DNA of 64,000 nucleotides from assembly GCA_023374045.1 (NCBI GenBank), contig CM041779.1, forward strand, positions 146,507,485 through 146,571,484, given 5' to 3'. A program made the translations under genes and the position numbers. Position 1 is the stretch's first letter. Each line of letters opens with the position of its first letter. This document shows, piece by piece, positions 48,997 through 59,396 of this stretch. A model generated the notes under the pieces. That model was not told the DNA's origin. It ran no database searches and worked only from the letters and a program-made list of their open reading frames with translations. This DNA comes from Limonium bicolor. Lineage: Eukaryota > Streptophyta > Magnoliopsida > Caryophyllales > Plumbaginaceae.

Positions 48997-49570
48997 GTTT
49001 AACGAATACATAAAATTGACTCCAAAAACTTAGTTTATCGTTTATAAACGTTTTTAGCACTTAGTTTATCAATTGATTAGTTTAACTATGTGAACTGATA
49101 AACGTTAAGAAAATATTTTTATACACTATGATTCAATAAGAACGGCCAAAGGAAAATATACTATATAACAGTTAGTGTCATCTTCTTTATAATAGTGATG
49201 ACAACGCTAATATTCTAATCATCAATGAAAATGTTTATAAATTATCATGGAGACATAAAATCCAAGGTTAATGAATACGTGAAAGCGACTCCAACAACTC
49301 AGTTTATTGTTTCCAAACGTTTATAGCTTTCAAATTTATCAATTAGTCAAGCTCTGTACACTGATAAATGGTAAAAGAATGTTCTTATATACAATGATTC
49401 GATAAGAACGAACAAATGAAGAGATATATAACAGTTAGTGTCATATTGTTTAAAAATAGCGATGAAAACTATTATAGAAAATTGTTCATATGTTTCTAAT
49501 TATCAGTGGAAATATTTACAAATTATTGTGGATATGAAAAATCAAGATTAATGAATGCGTACTCTATACT
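48997..49570 (+). repeat. Diverged tandem duplication, units of about 270-285 bp
   Basis: The motif (a/g)ttaa(c/t)gaata at 48999, 49266 and 49550 marks unit starts. Shared blocks include acagttagtgtcat and gataagaacg. There is no coding potential, and it is not seen elsewhere in the window. Confidence 0.6.
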
Positions 49571-50116
49571 TCAAGGTTTATAAATTTTTTAATATCAGTC
49601 CTTACGTGGTAATCTGAAGAACGTCATACATTTATAATTTGATTTATCTATCTTGTTAGCTAATTGTATTTCATCTAAAATATGGTTTTAACACTTTTGT
49701 TCTATATTTTATTTTTATGAAGACTTTTGAGTAATATATTTTTTAAATGAATTATGTGACACTTTCTAAATTTAGAAACAGTTAATTTGTGTTTTTATAT
49801 TAGTTTAACTTCTTTTTAATAAAATAATGTCAATTAATTTTAAACTGCTATTTTTATATAGGTGTGTACAGATATATATTACTATTAAATTAAGAAAATA
49901 TTATTTATAATCATATATGTGTATATAATCATATACTTTTATATAATGGGTGACTAATTATATTATTAAAATATTATAAAAGAAAACAAAATTATCAACA
50001 ATGGCTAAATGAATATACACAATAATTATAAGTAATTACATTTGTTTGTTAAAGTTAGCTGATAAAAAGAACAAAATATAGTCGGTGATGGTATCTACAT
50101 CAATTATAGTAAGTAA
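49571..50116. other. AT-rich intergenic stretch
   Basis: I see no gene, no clear repeat and no element ends here. Two related segments end in acNtttgtttgtt (50038 and 50119). Confidence 0.4.
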
Positions 50117-50117
50117 T

Positions 50118-50350
50118 TACCTTTGTTTGTTGAGTCGCAACGGAATTTTCTCCGTTATCCGCTGCGGGGAAAGTTTTTTGGGTTTTTTTGGAATTGACTT
50201 TACCCGTTCATTCATTCCTCTGTGCTCAGTCTCTTTCAGCTTCTTGTAATCTTCTGCATAACGACTCCGATGCAAAGAGTGCTTCACTCCTCGCGTCGGC
50301 TTCGGTTGTGGTTCATCTCCTACCCTGATCTCGCCGCGCCCGCCTGCCAT
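50118..50350 (-). CDS. Possible first coding exon of an unidentified divergent gene
   Basis: This open frame reads left, away from the FPPS relic. From the internal ATG at 50350 it encodes MAGGRGEIRVGD, then a basic, charged tail (KHSLHRSRYAEDYKKLKE, SIPKKPKKLSPQRITEKI) of about 77 residues. The frame ends in CAAAG|GTAATT, which could be a donor, so the frame's stop would fall inside an intron. An upstream ATG at 50518 is possible but gives low-complexity sequence. I do not recognise the protein and found no continuation exon to the left. It may be an exon fragment or a chance ORF. Confidence 0.3.
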
Positions 50351-50545
50351 TCGCTTCCCTAAATTCCTTCCCACTGTGTCTTTCTCGTCTGGGAACGAGA
50401 AGCTACTTAAAATACTTCTTGCTCTGACCCTAACTCTGTATTCTCCTCTCTCTCCTCTTAAAATCCCAAACGGACTCGTCACCACGAAGTGAGCAAGGTG
50501 GAAAAGCAAGAAAGTCACAGGTGCAGTAGAAGCAACGGAAAAGAG

Positions 50546-53372
50546 ATGAACGATCCTAAGTCCAGGTTCGTAGAGGTCTACTCCGTCCTCAAGTCAGAGC
50601 TTTTCTTCTCGACCCTTATTTCGAATGGGACGATGCTTCTCGCAAATGGGTCGAACGGGTATTGTTTCACTTCCTTTTCATCTTTAACCCCTTGAAGTGG
50701 ATTTGTTGTGCTACTGCTAATTCCCCTGACGAGTTATGGACATAATTTTCCACTGATGCTGCTGAAGTTGTCCGAAATGTTGAGATGCTAAATTGATGAA
50801 GAACTTTTTGCAGTTTCTTAATTCTCAGTTACCAAAGGCCACAGTTGATCAGTTATAGTAGTTTTTTCTGTGCTCAACCTCTATGATAAAGTTACTTTAA
50901 CCTTCCCATTATACATCAGTCATGGCTAAAATGTGGTCGCTATATTTATTCGTTATTTCTTAGATAAGTAGCATTTGCGCTGTTGTCTAAATTTGTGACC
51001 TCAATCTGACTGTATCAATATACTATACATTTGGCTAATAAATTTAGATTTGTTTCGTAAAATAAATACTAACAATTAAACCATTGTTTCTATCCTGATG
51101 GTTGTTGGTAGTGGTACTTTGTTTTCAGATGCTGGACTACAATGTACCTGGAGGTGCCTAATCATATATTTTATAACCATACGCTCTGAAAAGGAAAAAA
51201 AAGGAGCTGCATTTGTTTTGTACCTTCTAGAAGTCTCTTCTTATTCACCATGTTGGTAATTGTCAATTGGCTTGGCAGGGAAGTTGAACCGCGGGCTCTC
51301 AGTTGTAGATAGCTGCAAATTGCCAAAAGGACGTGAACTAACGGACGATGAATTCTTTCTCTCCGGCGCGGTTGGTTGGTGTGTTGAACGGGTACAACAT
51401 CTGAATCTCATTTTTTGAGTCCCATTATTTATTTTCTGTCTCAATCTGAGATATCTACTATGGGCTACTGGTTCCCTCCGTTTGTACTGCGGTAAACTTG
51501 TATATTATTTCCAGCTTCAAGCATATTTTCTTGTTCTCGATGATATAATGGATAGCTCTCACACAAGGCGAGAGGTCAACCTTGCTGGTTCAGAGTTCCC
51601 CAGGTGTCCATCTCTTCTGGATTCTCACTTGCTTTTGTTTTGTTTTTATTTTATAGTATGTTCTGTTTTCGGGCGGGTTTGAGGGACTGAGTTGTTGACT
51701 ATGGTGTAGGTTGGAATGATAGCAGTTAATGATGGATTAATCCTCCGCAATCACAAATTCTTAAGAATCACTTCAGAGGAAAGCCTTATTACGCTGATTT
51801 GCTTGATTTGTTCAGTGAGGTAAAAGATACAGGACTGCCAGTGCTTGTGTTCTCTGACCGCCAACTGTTCTATGATCCTTGGATGCGTGAGTTTCTGTGG
51901 GTTGACACTAATTGTTTGTCCATCTAAACTGTTTAATGAATTCATTGGAGATTGTTTTCCAATTTTATGTACTGGAGTGGCTCATATCATGATGCTGTCA
52001 CCGTCGGATTGTACAGTACAAAACTGCTTACTAATTTTATCTGCCGCTGTGGAAATTTACCTTGCTATTTCTGCTCTATTTCCGCCTTTTCCTGCTAGAG
52101 ATATTATAGTAGCCTTACTGAATTTAACTCATAACTATCAAATTGTAGCTGTGAAGAGTTGATTGATTGGAATCACTTAAAGCCTGGCATTTCCTTCCTA
52201 TTGTAGAATTATATATCTCAAAAGTAACTTTTAAGTCGTTTAGTATATGCAGAAATCAACAAGGTATAAGAAACTCATGGTGTTGTGCTATAAAATAGCA
52301 GAGAAATTCCTTGTGCAACATGTGTTATATTGAGACTAGAATTACTGCTAGATATGTAGTGGATCCATTTATGCGCATTTGAACTCTATATAGATTCTAC
52401 TATTCATAACTGAAGAATAAGTAGTTGCTAAGCCTTGCCTAATCTGCACATCATCTCATCAAACGTGCAGGTTGCATGCGCCCTTGTCTTGACGGGTGAG
52501 AAATTGGAGAATCATGTTGATGTCAAAACTATTCTGGTTGATATGGGTATCTACTTCCAAGTTCAGGTGAGAGTTCTATTTGCAACCAGTTTAGTCTTTT
52601 TTAGGAAGAAAAAGTTCGAACAATGAAAGCTGTGAATGACTCCGTTTTTGTGATGAGATGCAAAGTATGTCATACTGTTTTTGGTTCAATTGGCTCGTTC
52701 CTCAGGATGACTATCTTGACTGCTTTGGCGACCCTGCATTTATTGGCAAGGTAAGTTTTAGGTTTATTTTTTGAGGAGTATATAATATCTTGCATTGGAA
52801 GTGGGGATGCAATTATAAGATGGTGATTACTTTGAGCTTCTTTCAGATTGGTACAGACATAGAAGACTTCAAGTGCTCTTGGCTGGTGGTGAAGGCTTTA
52901 GAAGTCTGCATCAAGGAGCAGAAGAGTTTGTTATTGGAATTCTGTAGGAAGAATTTGCCCTTCTGAAGTTGTTATTGGGCAGCTTTTATGTTTACACCGT
53001 GTATCCTTCTTAAAATCTTTTCTGCATGTGGTGATTCATAATTTTCTTGATTTAGGAAAACTATGGAAAACAAGATTCTCCTTGCGTGGCAAAAGTCAAT
53101 GAACTCTACAATGAGCTCAACCTTAAGGTGATGATCATTCATATGGTCAACCCCTTCCTCCTCCAATTAGGAATATTCCTGTATTATCTCTTAATTCTAA
53201 TATACAAGATACTGACCTAAAGTCGTACCTGTTGTTGCACTAGGATATATTTGAAGATTACGAGAGGAAGAGCTACGAGAAGTTTAACGATGCGATTGAA
53301 TCCCATCCCAACAATGGGATTCAAAAAGTTCTCAGATCATTCTTGGGAAAGATCTACAGAAGACAGAAATGA
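50546..53372 (+). pseudogene. FPPS-like: Farnesyl diphosphate synthase pseudogene
   Basis: FPPS condenses IPP with DMAPP and then GPP to farnesyl diphosphate. Exons by eye: 50546-50658 (MNDPKSRFVEVYSVLKSEL), 51129-51153, 51279-51391, 51515-51603 (first Asp-rich motif DDIMD, then SHTRR), 51710-51819, 52471-52566, 52706-52750 (second motif DDYLD), 52847 to about 52938, 53056-53127 and 53244-53372 (ending GKIYRRQK). Most borders have AG/GT. Both catalytic Asp motifs remain. Damage: a frame change in exon 1 before DP.FEWDDASRKWVER, a GA insertion at 51571, base loss near 51757, and no visible donor after about 52938. The exons encoding VEFQ..SGQM..LITT and the following LHRR..QYKTAYYSFYLP region are absent between 51820 and 52470. 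No functional enzyme is expected. Confidence 0.9.
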
Positions 53373-54179
53373 AATGGACTGATAGCCCCCTGCCATCCAT
53401 TATGTTTGTCTCCTCGTCTTCGTATCTTAAGTTCTTGATTTCTTGCGAGTTGATGGTTCGCTTTAGTTTTGTGAGCATATTCACTTTCCCGAAGAAGATG
53501 AGTGTTAAAGGAGCCCACTGCTTTGGAAAATGGTAGTTTTGTTTTTCAGAATTCTGAAGAAGCACTCCTGGCTATTGGCAAGCAGAAACCGCCTTAAGAG
53601 GTGATGATTTCAGGCAAAATGGCCAAAATGTGATAGTGTCCGGCTCCATCAATCAGAAACCGCCCTGCTTTTGGACGGCTTTTTTGCCTATATGTCCCCT
53701 TATCCAAATCCCAGGACTTCATCTCGGTCGTCCGATCACTACGTTTTGTCAGATAACGTTAGATACGTTATCTGGAAAATGGCCAATAAGCCACCCTAAG
53801 TCATGGTGGTTTCAACCTGTCGATTTTCCCTATAATACCCATTCGTCCACACAATACTCCACATCCTTCTGATCTTCTTTACATATTCTCTAATTTTTGG
53901 TGATTTGATTAGGTAAGTTGCTTTACTTATCTATTTTTTTTCTTTTTTTTATTGTTTATCTATTCCTAATCAGTATGTTTATTATATAGTATTTTGTTAT
54001 ATATTTTTGTTTATTTTGTTCTTCAACTCTTATTTAGTTCTTCTACTCTTTATTAGTTCTTCCAATTTTGTTTAGTTTATTATTATGCCTCCCAAAATAG
54101 GGTATGGGTAATTAATGTGTAAATGTTGGTAAATTAAAATTAAAATTTGGTTGTAATTACATTTTTGTTCAATTAATGT
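53373..54179. other. 3' flank of the FPPS relic and AT-rich spacer
   Basis: 53600-53930 contains aaaatggcc motifs (53616 and 53777) and a palindrome CAGATAACGT...ACGTTATCTG (53750-53774), resembling the edge of an unidentified element. From 54080 the sequence drifts into the AT-rich repeats of the foldback arm. No ORF of substance is seen. Confidence 0.4.
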
Positions 54180-54933
54180 AAATTTATAATTAATTAATTA
54201 ATTTAATTTTGAAATTGTAAATCTATAATTTTGTCTCCTATTACCTTAAAATAAGGTAGAAATGTTGGTAAAGTTTAAAACTAATTTTTGATAATTATAT
54301 TGTTGTTTAATTAATGTTGAATTCATAAACTATTTCATTTAATTTAGAAGTTGAACATTTATCAATTTTGTGTCTGTTTGTCTTAATTTAATATGGTAAT
54401 GCTGTTATATTATGCATTTTTTATATTATTGTTGTTTAATTAATGTTAAATTATAATTAATTATTTCATTTAATTTATAAGTTGTACATTTACCAATTTT
54501 GTGTCTATTTTCCTTAATTTAATATGGTAGTGTATATTATACAATTATGTTAGTATTATTTATTTATACATTTTAAAGTCGCAATCAATTATTCATTTAA
54601 TTTATAAGTTGTAGATTTATCAATTTCGTGACTATTTGTCTTAATCTAATATGATAATGTTGTTTATTATGCAATTTTACATTTATATTATTGTTTAATT
54701 AATGTTAAATTTGTAATTACATATTTCATTTAATTTCTGAGTTGCACATTTACTAATTTTGTGTCTATAATTTAATAATGATAATATTATTATGAAATTT
54801 TTTTGACATTTATATTGTTGTTTAATTAATGTTCAATTTGTAATTTATTTTTGCATTTAATTTATAAGTTGTACATTTACTAGCTTTGTGTCTATTTGCC
54901 TTACTGTATTGTGGTAATAGTGTTATATTATTA

Positions 54934-55100
54934 TGCCAGTGCTTATGTTCTCTGACCGCCAACTATTCTATGATCATTTGCTGGCTAATCACCCTCTGAT
55001 TTCTTGTACATTACAGGTGGAATTCCAGACTACCTGTGGATAGATGACTGGCCTGATCACTACCATTGAAGGAGAGAGATTTTACTAGCAATTCTTCGGA
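54934..55100 (+). pseudogene. FPPS-like: Captured FPPS exon with its upstream intron
   Basis: 54934-54975 is nearly equal to 51837-51878 in the FPPS intron after the SE(V) exon (gtgcttNtgttctctgaccg). After an acceptor TTACAG (55016), the exon reads VEFQTTCG-stop-MTGLITTIEGER. This is the segment expected between DLFSE and LHRR in plant FPPS. The usual Gln of SGQM is a TAG stop, and the expected Asp after it is Gly. It is not translatable. It is exactly an exon missing from the pseudogene 1.6 kb upstream. Confidence 0.8.
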
Positions 55101-55136
55101 TGTGTGACAATTAAAGTCACGATCTAGCTCAACTCA

Positions 55137-55197
55137 TGTGTGTGTGTGCATGTGTGTGTGTGCGTGTGTGTGTGCGTGCATGTGTGTGTGCGTGTAA
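55137..55197 (+). repeat. (GT)n microsatellite with GC/CA interruptions
   Basis: About 60 bp of tgtgtgtg with regular gcgt/gcat interruptions. Confidence 0.9.
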
Positions 55198-55611
55198 GAC
55201 AGCTTCATATTATGGGAACTAGAATCCTTCCTCCATTCTTATGAAGGCTTGAGTGATATTTCAACGGCGTTGGAGGATGAATCACTACTCAATCAGGACG
55301 AGTCTGTTGGCGGTAATGATGTTTCTATGATATGGTGTCCTGAATCTCCTCGTGATACAGATGATTGGGTGGGCGTGTATGACAGCTCCATATTATGGGA
55401 ACTCGAATCCCTCCCCGATTTATATGAAGGCTTGAGTGATGTTTCAATGGCGTTGAAGGACGAACACTCCCCAACCAGGACGAGTCGGTTGACAGTAATG
55501 ATGTTTGATAATGTCAACTATGTTTTTTCCCCAAAAAAGATGTCACCACATTACATTCCAAAGTTTGTCGTCCAATTATGTGAAAAAAATAATTTGTACT
55601 GCAGTTATTAA
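55198..55611 (+). pseudogene. Acidic ORF built from two 61-residue repeats, unidentified
   Basis: Two direct DNA units, 55198-55330 and 55381-55510, are offset by 183 bp (61 codons). They encode LWELESLPDLYEGLSDVSMAL-type sequence followed by DE...QDESV. The open frame continues across both and through SMIWCPESPRDTDDWVGVYD, ending at 55611. No initiation context is evident, so it may be an internal exon. I do not recognise the family. It sits inside the foldback core next to the captured FPPS exon, so it is probably another captured fragment. Confidence 0.4.
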
Positions 55612-55905
55612 AGTTGACTTCACCACAGTACAATTTTTTTTAAAGTCATATTAATGTTGTAGACATGTAATGATGCATCCCTTTTAGTTCTTTTAATAAA
55701 AATGATTTTTGGAACTGATTTAATTAAAGTATCAATCACCAAAATATGCTACTTATCAACAACAAATTTCTTTGGTTAAAACACTTTCAGATATCATTTT
55801 CTGGAAAAAAAAAAACAGGAGCACATCATCACATGTTTACAGTGTTAATATGATTTAAAAAAAATGTACTACGGTGATTAGTAACTTTGTACTACATATA
55901 GCAAC
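55585..55905. mobile_element. MITE with about 80-bp inverted ends related to PMD-element ends
   Basis: The left end is tttgtactgcagttattaa, then aagtcatattaatgttgtag at 55646. The right end in reverse complement is gtagtacaaagttactaatc, then aaatcatattaacactgtaa. The same block occurs at 56770 and 46080. The length is about 320 bp with no ORF. Confidence 0.55.
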
Positions 55906-57240
55906 CCCCATTAAACAATAATATAAATATCAAAAAAATTACATAATAATATAATAACACTACGATATTAGATTAAGACAAAAAGACATGAAATTGGTAA
56001 ATGTGCAACTTATAAATTAAATTAAATAATTATTTTCAAATTTAACATTAATTAAACAACAATATAAATGTCAAAAAAATTGTATAATAATATAACAACA
56101 TTACGATATTAGATTAAGACCAAAACACATGACATTTGGTAAATGTACAACTTACAAATTAAATTAAATAATTATTTACAAAGTTTACACTAATTAAACA
56201 AATATATAAATGTCAAAAAAATTGTATAATAATATAACAACATTACGATATTAGATTAAGACAAATAGACACAAAATTGGTAAATGTACAACTTATAAAT
56301 TAAATGAAATAATTAAATACAAATTTAACATTGATTAAACAATATAAGTTTCTAAAAAATTGTATAATAATATAACAACATTACCATATTAAATTAAGGC
56401 AAATAGACACGAAATTGGTAAATGTACAACTTATAAATGAGGTAATTAATTATTAATTTAACATTAAGTAAGCAATAATATAAATGTCAAAAAAATTGTA
56501 TAATAATATAAGAACATTATCATATTAAACTAAGGCAAATAGACACAAAATTGATAAATGTACAATTTACAAATTAAATGAAATAAGTTATTATGAATTC
56601 AACATTAATTAAACAACAATATAAATTTCAAAAAATTAATTTTAAACTTTACCAACATTTCTACCTTATTTTAAGGTAATAGGACACAAAATTGTAGATC
56701 TACAATTTCTAAACTAAATAAATTAATTAACTAGGTTGCTATTCACAGTACAAAATTACGAATAACTGTTGTACAAAATTTTTTAAAATCATATTAACGT
56801 TGTAAACATGTAGTGACATCGTGTCGTAACTTTTGTTTTTTGAAAAAAAACATTTTATCATCGTAAACAGTTAAAAACGCTCTCATCGAAATAAAAGACG
56901 TTTAACTTGTTTTTATTGCGTTTGAACGTCATAATTGTGACTCCACATTAGTAAACGACATTTTATGTTACTTTTGATTAAATTACAAACATCGTTACAA
57001 TTTCAAACACGTCGTACTCTAATCATAGTTCAAAATGCCAATTTTGGGAAAAAAAACGCTCTCGTTGTAGTAAAAGTCGTTAAACCCATTCTTAATGCGT
57101 TTGAACGTTATAATTGTGACTTGACATTTATTCTGTTAAGTTATAGACGTTCTCATGTGTTTACTACCAAACGACGTTAATATGTTGAAAACGAGTCAAA
57201 ACTAGCATTTTTGCCAAAAAACGCTCAAAAACGCGCATGT

Positions 57241-57402
57241 TATATATAAACGGGACATGTCCCGTATCTTCATTTCTCACGCACGCACTATCTCTCCTCT
57301 AAATTACCTCGCCGGAATCCTCTCTTCTAGCTCACCAGATCACCCCCGGAGCCGCTGCCGGACCACCGTCGGACGTCGACCACCGCTTGAAAAATCTTCC
57401 GG
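57241..57402 (+). promoter_or_regulatory. Promoter-like TATA, perfect palindrome and leader exon 1, PMD copy 3
   Basis: TATATATAAA (57241-57250) is followed by CGGGACATGTCCCG (57251-57264), here a perfect palindrome, with donor TTCCG|GTAAGT near 57401. Confidence 0.5.
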
Positions 57403-57544
57403 TAAGTTTTTCAAAAACAAAATTCCCAAGTTGTAGATCTTGATGTGGTGAATCCGAATTTGGTGTTAGTTTTTATAAACACTAAATTATTTAGGCTAGA
57501 TCTACAATTAAATATCTGAAGAAAAAAAACTTGAAAACTTCATT

Positions 57545-57929
57545 AATGGAGTTCTGCAATTCGCCCCTCCCGTCGACACTACTGTGCTCTGAAAATTGTC
57601 GCGGTCGACATGAGATTGCCCAGGTCGCCTCTGTCGTCGACACGAACTGGCGCGGTTCGCCCAACCAGCCGACACGAGGAGGACCAACTCGCCACAGCTG
57701 GCTACACGCACCGTCTGGACTCACCCGCGCCCGCGACACGACTCCTGCTCGTTTCTCGGTTCGTGTCGAACCTCTCCGACTCACCACGGCGTGCAAGGTG
57801 AACAGGTTGAACTCACCCCATCGGCAGACACAAGCGGGTTGAACTCGCCTTGGCGGCGGACATGAAATGGGGCAACTCGCCCCTGCAGCTAACACGAGCA
57901 GCCTAGTTTCGCCCCGCCTATTGAGGCGA
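57545..57929 (+). other. GC-rich leader exon, PMD copy 3
   Basis: This is the same degenerate CTCGCC/GTCGACAC unit island as in the other copies. The 3' border reads TATTGAG|GCGAGT, where the others have GTGAGT, so the donor here is mutated GT to GC. Confidence 0.45.
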
Positions 57930-59396
57930 GTTTTATTTTTATTTTTTATTTTTTATAAAAATCTTTTTAAATTTATTAAAGTAATTATAAATTATTACAT
58001 TTTAAAATTAACAAGTACTAATAAACCAACTCACATATGTACGATAATTATAAAGTCAAGAGTTACAATAAATTGACGAGGAAGGTCAAAGTTGACAAAC
58101 TCATAAGAAAGATGAGATTCTTAAATGAATTTACCATTATTGTTACTCTTGAATTATAGTCATTTCAACCTTCCTTATAATAACTTAGACTCTTCATATC
58201 TAATGTTTTATAATATGATTTCTTCAAATATGAAACCCATCTCTTAATACATCAATTATAACTTAAACATATAATTGTAACACTCCATAAGTCCTTATAA
58301 TTCCAAATGAACCTTAAGGTTCCTTAGAACAAGTTAGGAGTAAATAAAAATATGCTCAAGAACTCCCTTGTTGAACCGGTTTTTGTGTCGGTATTAAACT
58401 ACTGTGGTTGACTTGTTTTATGGGGAGCATGATGCTACTCTGTACCTTTAGCATCTATGTCAAAGTGGGAAGCAAGTTGGATAGGTTTCTTAGATCTAAA
58501 CTAACAAGATAAGTTAAGTATAAGTTTGGGTATTAATTTGTGTCCTTGGTGTAACCGGAAATGGGAGGAAGTTTTATAGGTTGATTTCTTTGTGTTTTAG
58601 AGACCATTAAGGTTGATTAGACTTATAATAAGCTGTAGGAACACTTAGACTAAGTAGATTTAATGAAAGAACCAAGACAAGCTAAGATGTGCAAAGGTGT
58701 ACATAAGGATGTAAATACATAAAATTGTTCTTTGTTCCTTGTTGTGGCCGATTTGTGTGAGGTTTTATGGTCTAATTTTTGTGTATTTTTATAGATAATT
58801 AAGAAGTTAATATAGGTTATATAAGGTTATATTATCTGTTAGTTTAAATTAATTTGGTATCGCAGCTTAGCTACAATTAATTGTCGAGGGACGGAAATTA
58901 ACCATCGTTTAGTTTTCTGTTGCTCATGTATGTGTGGGTTCTGATTAGTTTTTGGGCATCAATTGATCAATTGGTTGGTTAACTTGCTGATTCTGCGCAA
59001 GCAAAAAGTGTATTGGTATTTATTGTGAAATTAATGTTTACTGTGAAATCTTACCCTGACTAATGATTGTTGGATTTATTTTTTGAATGTTGTGTGGTGA
59101 ATTGGAATAAAGAATGAATTATATAGTTATAATTGATGTATTGGAATGAAGAATGAATTATATAGTTCAAAGGAATTTAAATTCTCACCCCTAATTTATT
59201 TTATACCATTACAATCTTACATAATACTCAATATACATATCATTTCTCTCTTTATAATTATAACTCAAAGTTAACCACCAAGAATAACTTATAAGTCTCT
59301 TACATTTGACAGTGGTATGCTATAACTGTTATGTTCATTTATTATTACTTACTTGCGTAGCTTATCTTAATTGTGATTTGTTCAACTTGTGTAGTG

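Larger units (their letters stand above)
54180..56736. mobile_element. Foldback element with tandem-repeat arms and captured gene pieces
   Basis: The left arm (about 54180-54933) is made of units of about 128 bp with tgtttaattaatgtt and accaattttgtgtctattt. The right arm (about 55905-56736) is the inverse, with aacattaattaaac and agacacaaaattggtaaatg. Outermost blocks match in inverted order (accttaaaataaggtagaaa at 54242 and its complement at 56670). The core holds an FPPS intron-exon piece, a GT microsatellite, a duplicated acidic ORF and a MITE. No transposase is seen. The exact ends and target duplication are unresolved. Confidence 0.6.

Noticed and set aside
51845..52162. 105-codon ORF in the FPPS region
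   Set aside because: It lies in intron sequence between FPPS exons and has no family resemblance.
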